Positions 43,341-52,440 of a stretch of DNA of 64,000 nt are shown in pieces. The notes beneath the pieces are model-generated. The model ran no database searches. It had not been told where the DNA came from and saw only the letters and a list, made by a program, of their open reading frames with translations. The stretch comes from Bin5 sp963662575. Lineage in GTDB: Bacteria > Chloroflexota > Anaerolineae > Caldilineales > Caldilineaceae. The position numbers were made by a program, and so were the translations under genes. How positions within the stretch are numbered: position 1 is the stretch's first letter; each line of letters begins with the position of its first letter. The stretch spans positions 1,116,001 through 1,180,000 of the forward strand of contig OY759723.1 in assembly GCA_963662575.1 (NCBI GenBank), given 5' to 3'.

Positions 43341-44519
43341 CTACTGGCCGTTGTTGTTCTTGGCGCGGCGCAGAAATGCCGGAATGTCCAGGTCTTCACG
43401 GTCGAAGGAACGAACCGGGAAGTCGATTGGCTCCTTGGGCTTCGGCTGTGACGGTGGCTGGGCAGGTTGGCTGGACTGCTGCGGTGCTCCGCCGGTCGGT
43501 CGAACGCTGCCGGTGGCAGGTTGCCTGACCGAAGTGGGCGGCTGGTCTGGCCGCCGGCCCTTGTCGAAGCCGGTGGCAATGACCGTCATATGGATTTCGT
43601 CCTTCATGCTCTCGTCGATGACCGCACCGAAAATGATATTCGCTTCCGGATGGGCGTTGGCCCGGATCATCTCTGCAGCCTCATTCACCTCGAACAGGCT
43701 CAGATCGTCGCCGCCCTTGACGTTGAAGAGAATCCCCTGCGCGCCCTCGATCGACACATCCAGCAACGAACTCTGGATCGCCTGCTGGGCGGCTTCCTGG
43801 GCGCGATTTTCGCCGCTGGCGCGCCCGATTGACATCAGGGCCGCGCCGCCGTCGAGCATGATCGAACGCACGTCGGCGAAATCCAGGTTGATCAGACCGG
43901 GCACGGTAATCAGCTCACTGATACCCTGAATGCCCTGCCGCAGCACATCGTCGGCGACAATGAAGGAATCACGGATCGCAGTCTTTTTGTCCAGAATATG
44001 CAATAGCCGGTCATTGGGGACCGTAATCAGTGTATCGACAGATTCGCGCAGGCGGCTCATCGTGCTTTCGGCGATGCGGCGGCGTTGCGTGCCTTCAAAG
44101 GTAAACGGCTTCGTCACGACGCCGATTGTCAACGCGCCGGAGTCGCGCGCAATAGAAGAGATGACCGGAGCCGCGCCGGAACCCGTACCGCCGCCCAGAC
44201 CGGCGGTCACGAAAACCATATCCGCGCCTTCAAACAGCTGCTCGACCTCTTCCCGGCTCTCCTCGGCTGCCCGCAAGCCGATTTCAGGCTTTCCCCCCGA
44301 CCCCAACCCTCTGGTCAGTTTGTCTCCAATCCGCAGCCGCTGCGGCGCGTTGGAGAGCATCAAGGCCTGCGCATCGGTGTTGACGGCAATAAACTCTACA
44401 CCCTGAACGTCTGCCTCTATCATGCGGTTGACCGCATTCTGTCCGCCGCCACCCACTCCGACAACCTTTATCTGGGCAAAGTTGTCTACGAATTGTGAGG
44501 CGCTACTCCGTCTCGTCAT
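43341..44519 (-). CDS. ftsZ: Cell division GTPase FtsZ
   Basis: A 392-residue tubulin-like GTPase that forms the division ring. The nucleotide site has GVGGGGQNAVNRM (21-33), the tubulin signature GGGTGSG at 109-115 and NLDFADVRSIM (T7 loop) near 210. After the core (to about 320), a Pro/Gln-rich linker leads to the C-terminal conserved peptide LDIPAFLRR (377-385) that binds FtsA and other partners. AAAGGAG precedes the ATG. It is last in the dcw cluster. Confidence 0.97.
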   Translation of the reverse strand: MTRRSSASQFVDNFAQIKVVGVGGGGQNAVNRMIEADVQGVEFIAVNTDAQALMLSNAPQRLRIGDKLTRGLGSGGKPEIGLRAAEESREEVEQLFEGADMVFVTAGLGGGTGSGAAPVISSIARDSGALTIGVVTKPFTFEGTQRRRIAESTMSRLRESVDTLITVPNDRLLHILDKKTAIRDSFIVADDVLRQGIQGISELITVPGLINLDFADVRSIMLDGGAALMSIGRASGENRAQEAAQQAIQSSLLDVSIEGAQGILFNVKGGDDLSLFEVNEAAEMIRANAHPEANIIFGAVIDESMKDEIHMTVIATGFDKGRRPDQPPTSVRQPATGSVRPTGGAPQQSSQPAQPPSQPKPKEPIDFPVRSFDREDLDIPAFLRRAKNNNGQ

Positions 44520-45157
44520 AGATTGGTCTCCTTTAACCGCTGGCAGACATTCTCCGAGTCGTTTTTTGGCAATTGCACCCTAACGTAGCGTCGCCAAAAA
44601 CTGCGTTCTCGCGTTGTGTTCAGAATTGTTCCATCGTACTACACCTAATTCCGATTGCAAAGTCTCTGAAATGGGGTTGGACCTGCAAATGGACCCAAAT
44701 GGGGCCTCTTACAGGCCGATCTCAGGACCGTTACTCTGGAGGTCGGAAACATGCCAGCCCCGGCTGGTGCCGGACTGGTTCGGGACATATTCTGGACTAT
44801 ATGCCTACGATCCGCCTACGAAATATACGTTCTTTACCGCCAGACCCGCCAAGAGACGAGCAACGGCAAGCGAAAGGAGAGATCTTCTCTTTCTTGGTTG
44901 CCGGGCCAGCCTCTGCGCGCGGCTGACCTGAAGGCCTGCTGAACCTGTCAAAAGCTGTTCTGGGCAATATACCTACGATCCATCTACGCCATTCGCGGGA
45001 TGCAGCGCCATTCGCGCAGAAACGCAACGGGGGAATTGCAAATTTCGAAGATCTTTGCGGTCGATCTCCGGAAAACTACACGAGAGTGCAGCATCCGATT
45101 TGGCCTGGTTGTCTCCTGTCTTTGCCTGCGGATGGGCGCCCTGGAGCAGGCGTCACA
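44520..45157. other. Long ftsA-ftsZ gap with a duplicated 31-base motif
   Basis: This 638-base gap is far larger than the usual short ftsA-ftsZ spacer. It holds two 31-base copies (44790-44820 and 44958-44988, five mismatches) with the core CCTACGATCC, a duplicated GCCATTCGCG at 44988 and 45008, and a CCAGCC-CC-GGCTGG palindrome near 44755. Small plus-strand frames here have no family features. It probably carries the ftsZ promoters and regulator sites; a TTTGCA/TACGAT pair with a 17-base spacer near 44635-44663 on the minus strand is one candidate. Confidence 0.5.
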
Positions 45158-46417
45158 TCAGTCCGGCAGTAAACTCCTGAGCCATCCACCGACCCGGTCC
45201 AGAATCTGCCCATTTTCCGGGATAGTTCTCTGCATGGGGTAATGGATGGCGCGCGCATCTTCGTAAAGCGCCCAGAGCAAGAGACCGGCTGCGGTGGCGT
45301 AGGCAGGAGATTGCAGTTCTCTGCTTAAACCCAGCACGGCAGGATGATCGACGGGGCTGCCGATACGCACCGGCATACGCAACACTCTGCGGAACAGATC
45401 TACCGCGCCGGGAAGTTGGCTGGCGCCGCCCGTGAGGACAAGCCCCGCCGGCACCATATGGCCGTAACTGCTCTTGGCAATCCGGCTCTGGATGAGTTCG
45501 GCGGTCTCTTCGGCCCGCGCCTGCAAAATCTGGCTGATGAAGCGACGGCTGAAAGTACGCTCCGGTTTGTCGCCGAAAACTGTTGCCCAGACCTGTTCGT
45601 CTTCGGCAATCCGTTCCGGTTGCAGATGGCCGTAGCGCAGTTTCAGCTCCTCGGCCACTTCAAATGGGGCGCGCAGCCCGATAGCTACGTCATTTGTCAT
45701 GTGGCTGCCGCCTACGTCCAGCACTTCGGTGTGCCACAGACCATTGCCGCGGAAGAGGGCGAGGTCGGTCGTGCCGCCGCCCAAGTCGGCCATGACGACG
45801 CCCATCTGGCGTTCGTCCGCGGTCAGCACTGCCTCGCCGCTGGCGAGCGGCTCCAGGACCAGTTCGTCGATGTCTATGCCATGGGCCAGTACACACTGGG
45901 CGAGATTGTTGATGGCGTTGATCGTGCCGGTGACGATGTGGGCGTCTACTTCCAGGCGGCTGCCGAGAATGCCGAGCGGCTGCTGGATGTTCTCCTGCTC
46001 ATCCACCTTCCAATGGCGGGCGATCACATGGATAATCTGCCTGTTTGCGGCAATCTGGACGGCCCGCGCACCCTCCAGCGCCCGCTGCATGTCGGTGCCG
46101 GTGACGCCGTGACGCCCGTCGATCGGGCTGATACCGGCGCTGTTCGATGTTGCAATATGGTTGCCGGCGATGCCCAGATAGGCGCTTGTGATCTGTTCGC
46201 CGGATTCCTGTTCGGCCGCCTCCAACGCCTCGCCGATGGCGGTGGTCACTTCCGGGACATCCATGACAACGCCGCGGCGCAAGCCCCTGCTCGGTGTGAC
46301 GCCGCCCCCCAGTACTCTGATAGCGAGATTGCCCAGATTATCATGGGTGACAGTGCCCACCAACGCGCAGATTTTTGTGGTTCCTACATCGACCGCAGCG
46401 ATTATCTCTCTGGTCAC
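45158..46417 (-). CDS. ftsA: Cell division protein FtsA
   Basis: A 419-residue actin-like ATPase tethering FtsZ to the membrane. Phosphate 1 motif DVGTTKICALVG, the 1C domain near 85-165, phosphate 2 VVMADLGGGTTDLALF, and VLTGGASQLPG. The last residues (ILDRVGGWLRSLLPD) are an amphipathic membrane-targeting helix. It starts with GTG. It follows ftsQ by 38 bases. Confidence 0.96.
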   Translation of the reverse strand: MTREIIAAVDVGTTKICALVGTVTHDNLGNLAIRVLGGGVTPSRGLRRGVVMDVPEVTTAIGEALEAAEQESGEQITSAYLGIAGNHIATSNSAGISPIDGRHGVTGTDMQRALEGARAVQIAANRQIIHVIARHWKVDEQENIQQPLGILGSRLEVDAHIVTGTINAINNLAQCVLAHGIDIDELVLEPLASGEAVLTADERQMGVVMADLGGGTTDLALFRGNGLWHTEVLDVGGSHMTNDVAIGLRAPFEVAEELKLRYGHLQPERIAEDEQVWATVFGDKPERTFSRRFISQILQARAEETAELIQSRIAKSSYGHMVPAGLVLTGGASQLPGAVDLFRRVLRMPVRIGSPVDHPAVLGLSRELQSPAYATAAGLLLWALYEDARAIHYPMQRTIPENGQILDRVGGWLRSLLPD

Positions 46418-46455
46418 TGAAGATTTCTCAAAAAGTAGTAGCGTAGTTTAGAAAT

Positions 46456-47445
46456 TTATCGATCCTCCGGTTCATCGTCGTACCGGCGGATGAAGGAACG
46501 GTTCGGCACCATGACATTAAGGGTGAGAGCTTCGTCTCCAGCGGCTTCCAATTCCGGCATTAACCTTTGCAAGACTGTCCACTTTTCTTCAAATTTACGC
46601 CCATCTCCCCAGTGAACCCACGCCTGAGTGGATGGCAAACTGAAATTCAGGCCGTAACGAGAATTGTACCAGAACTCACTTACGATGGAAAGACGATTCG
46701 ACAGGAACATGGCAGAAGTCAGCACCCGTTTATCGATCTGCATATCGCCTCCCACGTTTGCAGTCCGCGCTTCGGCCGAGGGGTCAATGATCCGCAGCAT
46801 CGGCTGCATATCCGAGCCCCTAGGCGCCAGGGCGGCACCGTCCTCCAGCAGCCAGTACTCCTGCTGATCGGTAGCCCAGAGAGCAACCGGGCGCACCTCT
46901 TGAACGCTGATGTCGACTTGCCCGGGCCAGCGGATTTTCACATCTGCATCGGTTACATACGGGTGCGCCGTCACCTGCTTCCGGATTTTTTCCGGCTCCA
47001 ACCAGAAGATACTCCAACTATCTATATCACAGGCAGCGAAAAGCTCCTCTTGTGTAAGATATTGGGCGCCTTCAAAGCGCACATTTTCGCGATAGATGTA
47101 AAAGCTTTCGCTGGTGTGCAACCAATACAGAGCGGCAGCGACCGCGGCCAGCAGCAGCAGACTCACAGTCTTGCTTGGGGCCAGACCTGAAAAACCGGGG
47201 AAGAGTGTTGCCTGCGCGGCGGCGCGAACGGGCTGCGATGACGCTTTGCGCTTAGCGCGCCAATTGAAGCCCAGCATCGAACGGCCGCTTCGGAGGACAA
47301 ACGCGTGCGCCGAACGCAGCACCGACGAGAACCGCCGGCGCGTTTGCGCCTGACGCCGCCGCCGCACCTGTTTGGGCGACACAGCCTTTTGCGCCGCCTG
47401 CGATCCACGTTTTTGTTTGCGCCCTGAATTGAAGGCAAATTGCAT
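46456..47445 (-). CDS. ftsQ: Cell division protein FtsQ/DivIB
   Basis: The 329-residue protein has a strongly basic cytoplasmic N-terminus (about 1-90, many Arg and Lys), one membrane helix (about 92-108), a POTRA domain (FYIYRENVRFEGAQYLTQEELFAA onward) and an FtsQ beta domain containing VSEFWYNSRYGLNFSLPSTQAWVHWGDG. It belongs to the FtsQ-FtsB-FtsL divisome subcomplex. The basic tail is longer than usual. Confidence 0.88.
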   Translation of the reverse strand: MQFAFNSGRKQKRGSQAAQKAVSPKQVRRRRQAQTRRRFSSVLRSAHAFVLRSGRSMLGFNWRAKRKASSQPVRAAAQATLFPGFSGLAPSKTVSLLLLAAVAAALYWLHTSESFYIYRENVRFEGAQYLTQEELFAACDIDSWSIFWLEPEKIRKQVTAHPYVTDADVKIRWPGQVDISVQEVRPVALWATDQQEYWLLEDGAALAPRGSDMQPMLRIIDPSAEARTANVGGDMQIDKRVLTSAMFLSNRLSIVSEFWYNSRYGLNFSLPSTQAWVHWGDGRKFEEKWTVLQRLMPELEAAGDEALTLNVMVPNRSFIRRYDDEPEDR

Positions 47446-47520
47446 AGTGCTGCTCTGAAAGTAGCTTCCGCTTGTCAGTAACCGCGGAAGACGCCCCGCT
47501 TTTGTGCTGACAAATACGGA

Positions 47521-48663
47521 CTAGCGATGAATCCGATTCTGCTTGCGGTCGGCGTGCCGTTCCAGCGCCATATCGACCAGGCTGGCCACCAGCTCCGACA
47601 AGGGAACGCCGCTGGCTTCCCAAAGTTTAGGGTACATGCTGCTGGCGGTGAAGCCGGGCATGGTGTTCAGTTCGTTCAGAAAGAGTTGGCCGTCGCCGGC
47701 TAACAGAAAGTCTGCCCGCGCAAGGCCGGCGCCGTCAAGCGCCTGAAACGCACGGGCGGCCAACTGGCGGATTTCGTCTGCCAGCGCGGACGGAATATCT
47801 GCCGGAATCAGCAGCCGGCTGCCCTTGTCCAGATACTTGGCCTCGTAATCGTAAAATTCATTGGCCGGGACTATCTCGCCGACAATGCTCGTACGGGGCT
47901 CGTCATTGCCGAGAACGCTGACCTCCAACTCGCGGGCATCGTGCACCCCTGCCTCGACGAGCACTTTGCGGTCGTAGCGGCAGGCCAGTTCGATGGCGCG
48001 CGCCAGTTGCGCCCGATCTCTGACTTTGCTGATGCCGACGCTGCTGCCCAGATTGGCCGGCTTGACAAAGAGTGGATAAGGCAAGGCGGACTCCAGCCCG
48101 TCCAGTAACTTCTCACGCTGCTGTTGGCGCAGGCCGGTGTTGGCCTCCTCGCCTGCGGCCCAGTTTCGCCGCAGCAGTGTCCGATAGGCTACCTGGGGAA
48201 TGCCGGCAGCGGCGAACAACGCCTTCGAAGTAACTTTGTCCATCGCCACCGCGCTGGCGTGGACGCCGCAACCCACGTACGGCATCTCGAGCATCTCAAG
48301 CAGCCCCTGTACGGTCCCGTCCTCGCCGTAAGGGCCGTGGAGCACGGGAAAAATCAGGTCCACTGCCGGCAACCGTTTGCTTTGCTCCAACAGCGGGAAC
48401 AGCGGCGCGGGCGGAGCGAGCAGGGCGGAGTCGGTTTCCTCTTTGCTGCCCTTGCCGTTCTCTCTATTCTCGCTGCTCGTCAACTGCGCCAGAGGGTCGG
48501 CGCCGGTGAGCCATTCACCGGTCTTTGTAATGCCCAGCCGCACCGTTTCGTAGCCGGCGGCGTCCAGGGCGCCGATGACCGTTTTCGCGCTGAGCAGGGA
48601 AATTTCGTGCTCGCCGCTTTTGCCCCCAAAAAGTACACCTACCCGTACTGAATTGCACGCCAT
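47521..48663 (-). CDS. ddl: D-alanine--D-alanine ligase
   Basis: A 380-residue ATP-grasp ligase making D-Ala-D-Ala for the peptidoglycan stem. VGVLFGGKSGEHEISLLSA at the N-terminus, HGPYGEDGTVQGLLEMLEMPYVG, then FVKPANLGSSVGISKV (ATP site) and FLNELNTMPGFTASSMYPKLWEA (metal site). A polar insert of about 23 residues after residue 50 coincides with a heptad-like DNA stretch (48435-48476). The ATG at 48663 is 5 bases from the murB stop, with GGAG in murB's end. Confidence 0.95.
   Translation of the reverse strand: MACNSVRVGVLFGGKSGEHEISLLSAKTVIGALDAAGYETVRLGITKTGEWLTGADPLAQLTSSENRENGKGSKEETDSALLAPPAPLFPLLEQSKRLPAVDLIFPVLHGPYGEDGTVQGLLEMLEMPYVGCGVHASAVAMDKVTSKALFAAAGIPQVAYRTLLRRNWAAGEEANTGLRQQQREKLLDGLESALPYPLFVKPANLGSSVGISKVRDRAQLARAIELACRYDRKVLVEAGVHDARELEVSVLGNDEPRTSIVGEIVPANEFYDYEAKYLDKGSRLLIPADIPSALADEIRQLAARAFQALDGAGLARADFLLAGDGQLFLNELNTMPGFTASSMYPKLWEASGVPLSELVASLVDMALERHADRKQNRIHR
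48435..48476. repeat. Possible heptad array inside ddl
   Basis: Six 7-bp steps (TTTCCTC, TTTGCTG, CCCTTGC, CGTTCTC, TCTATTC, TCGCTGC) coincide with a Ser/Glu/Lys-rich insert absent from the usual family. The period is less regular than in the arrays at 2026 and 17001. Confidence 0.4.
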
Positions 48664-48668
48664 AAGAA

Positions 48669-49667
48669 TCACCAATCTCCGATTTTCTGTAGTTCCGGCG
48701 CCAGCTGCACGCCGCTGCCGCGGGCAACTGTCGTCTGAATGTGTTCGATCATTGCCATGACATCGGCTGCTGTCGCCGCGCCGACACCGCCGGGGTTGAT
48801 GAGAAAATTGGCGTGCGTGCGGCTGACCTCGACGCCGCCGAGACGAAACCCCTTCAGCCCGGCCTCCTCGATCAGGCGTCCGGCAAAGTCGCCTGGCGGG
48901 TTGACGAATGTGCTGCCCAATGACGGCTCCACCGGCTGGGTGCTGCGGCGATGGCCGAGGAAAGATTGGGCCGCGGCGCGGATCGTATCGCGGTCGCCGG
49001 TATGCAGCCGAAAGTTGGCGCTCAATAGGACGGGGCCAAAACCGGCGTCGGCAGTGCCCGCCCGTTTCAAGCTGCTCTGACGGTAGGAATAAGCGAGATC
49101 TTCGACGCGGTAGACCTGAATATCGCCGTGATCGTCCAGCAGCAGAACATCCCACAAGGTATCTTTCACTTCGCCACCATGCGCGCCGGCGTTGTTGACC
49201 ACTGCCCCGCCGACGGATCCGGGCACACTCACGGCCCATTCCAGGCCGGTCAGCCCGGCGTTGATGGCGGTTCGGGCGGCGCCGGCCAGCAGCGCGCCGC
49301 TCTCGGCGAAGAGGAAGGGACGAGTGTCTTTGGGGTAATCGCAGCAGGGCGCTTCCTGCACCTGCACAGCTTTGCAGCGGTTATGGATCACCAGCCCGCG
49401 CACGCCGCGGTCGCTGACCAATACATTGCTGCCGCCGCCCAGAATCAGGTAGGGCAGCTCGGTCGCCCTGGCCCAGCGCACCAGCTTGAGCAGCTTATGC
49501 GTATCAGTGACATCGGCGAAATAATCGGCGGGGCCGCCTATCTTGATCGTCGTCAAGTTCGCCAGCGGGTAGTCCTGCCGGATTTGCACGCCGAGCGCTT
49601 CGATCCGCTCGAGCGCGGAGGCGCTGATATCTCTCTTTGAATGGGCCGGGGCCGTTACTGCCGCCAT
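48669..49667 (-). CDS. murB: UDP-N-acetylenolpyruvoylglucosamine reductase
   Basis: A 332-residue FAD enzyme that reduces UDP-GlcNAc-enolpyruvate to UDP-MurNAc. The FAD-binding region has YLILGGGSNVLVSD and SVPGSVGGAVVNNAGAHGGE; the catalytic Ser is in PSLGSTFVNP, as in type II MurB, and GVEVSRTHANFLIN carries the C-terminal site. Its ATG is directly preceded by three 14-base repeats that also contain ATGGC, see the repeat entry. Confidence 0.95.
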   Translation of the reverse strand: MAAVTAPAHSKRDISASALERIEALGVQIRQDYPLANLTTIKIGGPADYFADVTDTHKLLKLVRWARATELPYLILGGGSNVLVSDRGVRGLVIHNRCKAVQVQEAPCCDYPKDTRPFLFAESGALLAGAARTAINAGLTGLEWAVSVPGSVGGAVVNNAGAHGGEVKDTLWDVLLLDDHGDIQVYRVEDLAYSYRQSSLKRAGTADAGFGPVLLSANFRLHTGDRDTIRAAAQSFLGHRRSTQPVEPSLGSTFVNPPGDFAGRLIEEAGLKGFRLGGVEVSRTHANFLINPGGVGAATAADVMAMIEHIQTTVARGSGVQLAPELQKIGDW

Positions 49668-49672
49668 AACAC

Positions 49673-49714
49673 TATTGCCATAACATTATTGCCAAAATAC
49701 TATTGCCATAATAT
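49673..49714. repeat. Three tandem 14-bp repeats in front of murB
   Basis: TATTGCCATAACAT, TATTGCCAAAATAC and TATTGCCATAATAT follow without gaps. On the minus strand two of the three units contain ATGGCAATAG, so extra start codons lie close to the true start (49667). Each opens a frame of 7-8 codons that closes before or at the murB start region. Confidence 0.8.
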
Positions 49715-49734
49715 CGGGTACGGTCGCTTCGTGA

Positions 49735-50313
49735 TCAGGTTCCTCTCAAGGTGCGCAGCTGCTTCACCAGCCCTTCAAAATCCAGCGCAGCGAAATCGCT
49801 CGTGTCAATGTTAAATATCGGCCCGTCCAGGTCCAGGGGACGATTGCCCTGCCCCAACTCGACAGGGTCGAACTGGCCCAACCGCAGTCGATCCACATGC
49901 CCCGGATGTCGTTCGCCGTTGTCCACCCGGCGGGCATAGCGCTGGCGCAGCAGATCAGCAGGCGTGGAAAGGATCACCTGCGCCGGCTGGAACGGATGGC
50001 GCGCCCGCAATGCCTGAAAGCGGGGGTTGGCCCAGTCCGGATCAAACGGCGTTTCCACGAGCAGCGAGCAGCGGGCCTCCAGCAGGCGTTCGAGCAACAG
50101 ATAGACCAGCTCATATGTTGCCCGGCCAAGCTGCTGCGACCACTCAACCGTCGACCAGCCCAGCGTCTCGAACAACGACTCCTTCAGATCGTCGCGTGCG
50201 ATCAAGGGCAGACCCAAAGCCGGGGCCAGTTTACGCGCCAATGTCGTTTTGCCCGTGCCCGGCGCCCCGCCTACGATCAGCACAAGCGGCAGCGCGTTGC
50301 CACCTTCAGCCAT
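49735..50313 (-). CDS. P-loop kinase/NTPase encoded inside the dcw cluster
   Basis: A 192-residue protein with Walker A G16-A-P-G-T-G-K-T-T24, then ARDDLKESLFE, a mid-protein LLVETPFDP and RQRYARRVDNGERHPGH, a lid-like Arg block. It resembles AAA_33/zeta-toxin/chloramphenicol-phosphotransferase-type kinases that phosphorylate small molecules. The ATG at 50313 overlaps the murC stop by 8 bases, so it is translationally coupled to it. Its substrate is unknown; a sugar nucleotide or a cell-wall precursor is conceivable but not shown. Confidence 0.75.
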   Translation of the reverse strand: MAEGGNALPLVLIVGGAPGTGKTTLARKLAPALGLPLIARDDLKESLFETLGWSTVEWSQQLGRATYELVYLLLERLLEARCSLLVETPFDPDWANPRFQALRARHPFQPAQVILSTPADLLRQRYARRVDNGERHPGHVDRLRLGQFDPVELGQGNRPLDLDGPIFNIDTSDFAALDFEGLVKQLRTLRGT

Positions 50314-51772
50314 CAGTTCCCAGTCTCTCCAGCAGCGTCTCACCGATGCGGTGGCTTGTGCCTGCGCCCAGTGTCAGAACCACGTCGCCGGCGGTCACCT
50401 CGGCGTGCAGAAGCGCGCTGGTATCCTCGATATCGCCGCTGTGGCGGATGGCAGGATGTTGGCTAACCGACGCGACCTCCGCGGCCGCCAGCGCCCTGTC
50501 CCCGCTCTCTCTGGCGGCATAGATATCGGTCACCAGCACCGCGTCCGCCTGGTCGAAGCTGCAAGCAATTTTGTTCAGCATAGCCCTGGTGCGGCTGAAT
50601 GTATGGGGCTGAAAGACAGCCCAGATGCGGCGTTCGCCGAAGCGGTTGCGGGCGGCGGCCAGGGTCGCCTGGATTTCGGTGGGGTGATGCGCGTAATCGT
50701 CGACGACCGTCACGCCCCGCCGCGTCCCCTTCAGTTCAAAACGGCGGCCGATGCCGGTATATTGATGCAGGCTGGCCAGGATCTGCGCGGTCGGCACACC
50801 ACAGCGGCGGGCGGCGGTCAGCGCGGCCAGGGCATTGCGCAGGTTGTGGATACCCGGCGCCTGCAGCTGCAGGCGGCCGATCGAGTTGCCCTCACTCTGC
50901 ACCGCGGCGGCATAGCCCCCGCCCGCGCCCACTGTCTCAGCGGTCGCGCGCACGTCGCACCCGTCATGCAGGCCATACGTCAGCCAGGCAGCAGCCCGGC
51001 CTGGTGAGCGGCCTGTGCGCAGCGCCTCGGCGCCGGGGTCATCGCCGCACGAGACCACACATCCCTGCGCGCGCACCTGCGCCACAAACTGGCGAAAGGC
51101 GCCGACAAAGCTGGCAGGCGTCGGATAGCAGTCCGGATGGTCCCACTCCACATTGGTCACGACCGCCACCAGCGGCGTCAACCCATGGAACATGCGATCA
51201 TATTCATCGGCTTCAATCACAAACGCGGCGGCTGTCCCTGCATGGGCGTTGCCGAAGCCCGGCAGGTCGGCTCCGATGATATAGCCGGCATCGCAACCGC
51301 TTGCGTGCAGCGTCTGCACGATCATCGCGGTCGTCGTACTCTTGCCATGCGTGCCGGCGACTGCGATGACATCACGGCCGGCCAGCAGCGGCGGTAGAAA
51401 CGACTCCCGTGTGACGATTGGTATCCCCAGCTTGTGCGCGGCCTGTCGTTCGGGGTTGGTTTCGTCGACCGCGCTGCTGATCAGGACCACGTCCGGGCGT
51501 TCCCGTTCAGGAAGTCGGGTGAGCTCTTCCGCCCCCTGCCGCCCGAAAATCCGGGCGCCGGCCACAGCCAGCCGCCGGGTGCGTTCGCTCTGCTGGCGAT
51601 CGCTGCCACTGACGCGTATGCCCCGTTCGAGGAGAACATGCGCGATGGCGGAAAGCCCTGCGCCGCCGATGCCAATCAGATGCACGCGCAGCTCGGCATC
51701 GTCCCCGTCCCGCTTGGGTGAGGACGGGTCCAACGCCTCCTGCAACTGCTTCTGCCATCTGTCAACCCGCAT
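50306..51772 (-). CDS. murC: UDP-N-acetylmuramate--L-alanine ligase
   Basis: A 488-residue Mur ligase adding L-Ala to UDP-MurNAc. The Rossmann start is HLIGIGGAGLSAIAHVL, the ATP site AGTHGKSTTTAM, followed by EADEYDRMF, NVEWDHPDCY and HNLRNALAA, and VVDDYAHHPTEI near the domain 3 boundary. The ATG at 51772 is preceded by GGAGG five bases away and was chosen over the TTG at 51823, which would add 17 residues. Coupled to the P-loop kinase gene. Confidence 0.95.
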   Translation of the reverse strand: MRVDRWQKQLQEALDPSSPKRDGDDAELRVHLIGIGGAGLSAIAHVLLERGIRVSGSDRQQSERTRRLAVAGARIFGRQGAEELTRLPERERPDVVLISSAVDETNPERQAAHKLGIPIVTRESFLPPLLAGRDVIAVAGTHGKSTTTAMIVQTLHASGCDAGYIIGADLPGFGNAHAGTAAAFVIEADEYDRMFHGLTPLVAVVTNVEWDHPDCYPTPASFVGAFRQFVAQVRAQGCVVSCGDDPGAEALRTGRSPGRAAAWLTYGLHDGCDVRATAETVGAGGGYAAAVQSEGNSIGRLQLQAPGIHNLRNALAALTAARRCGVPTAQILASLHQYTGIGRRFELKGTRRGVTVVDDYAHHPTEIQATLAAARNRFGERRIWAVFQPHTFSRTRAMLNKIACSFDQADAVLVTDIYAARESGDRALAAAEVASVSQHPAIRHSGDIEDTSALLHAEVTAGDVVLTLGAGTSHRIGETLLERLGTDG

Positions 51773-51826
51773 CGCTGCCTCCATCGCTGCGACCGCGCCG
51801 CGCTTCAGCCGGGGCGCATCCAATCT

Positions 51827-52372
51827 TCATCCCCGCACCCGCATCAGCAGCAGTATGGCGATGGGAATTACCCACGGCGTCGGCGAAGGCATGACATTCT
51901 GGGGCAAATAACGCACCAGTTCAACCGCTATCGGCGACAGTTCCGGACTTATCCATCCCAAGGAAGAGAGGGGATAGCCGTAAACATCCTGGTAATACCA
52001 GAGGCTGCCACTGATCAGATAACCGTTAATTGCGCCGACCAATAAACTGAGAATCGTGCCCTGGGGCATCGGCCATTGCTGGCCGCTGAAGGTGATAACC
52101 CGCCCCGCATAACCGGCAAAAATCGTAATAACAAATACGACCAGATAGAAATTGCTCAGGAACAGTTGCTGGGCACCCAGATCTTCAGCTGGAAATACCA
52201 TCTGCCATGCACTGCTCAAGATCGGAGTGAGCCGGTCCTCGACGTACAGCAGCAGAAAGATCGCGACAATAATGATCATCGACCTGCCCAATTCCCGCGC
52301 ATAGCCTTGGGCAAGGCCTATCAATGTAATGATGCTAGCGATAGATCCAAAATAAACTTCGATCAGGCCCAT
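51827..52372 (-). CDS. CvpA-like membrane protein (second of two)
   Basis: A 181-residue protein with four to five hydrophobic helices, beginning VYFGSIASIITLIGLAQGYARELGRSM, the pattern of CvpA (colicin V production)-type proteins. It has no catalytic motif. It lies immediately upstream of murC in the dcw cluster. The function is unknown; a role in envelope assembly is suggested only by position. Confidence 0.6.
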   Translation of the reverse strand: MGLIEVYFGSIASIITLIGLAQGYARELGRSMIIIVAIFLLLYVEDRLTPILSSAWQMVFPAEDLGAQQLFLSNFYLVVFVITIFAGYAGRVITFSGQQWPMPQGTILSLLVGAINGYLISGSLWYYQDVYGYPLSSLGWISPELSPIAVELVRYLPQNVMPSPTPWVIPIAILLLMRVRG

Positions 52373-52385
52373 AACAGTTCAGTGC

Positions 52386-52413
52386 TTGGTAGTGGCTTAT
52401 GGTTGGTGGTTGG
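52386..52413. repeat. Heptad array (TGGTTGG type)
   Basis: Four 7-bp units: TTGGTAG, TGGCTTA, TGGTTGG, TGGTTGG, in the 68-base gap between the two CvpA-like genes. Confidence 0.55.
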
Positions 52414-52440
52414 TAACACCCCTGTCTAATATTCGCTCGA

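Noticed and set aside
44614..44931. Overlapping 60-117-codon frames in the ftsA-ftsZ gap
   Set aside because: Several frames are open in the same stretch, none has a ribosome site or a family-like pattern; the DNA repeats explain the region better.
49681..49714. Attachment site or IS end at the ATTGCCATAA repeats
   Set aside because: The copies are direct and tandem with a 14-base step, no inverted ends and no transposase nearby.
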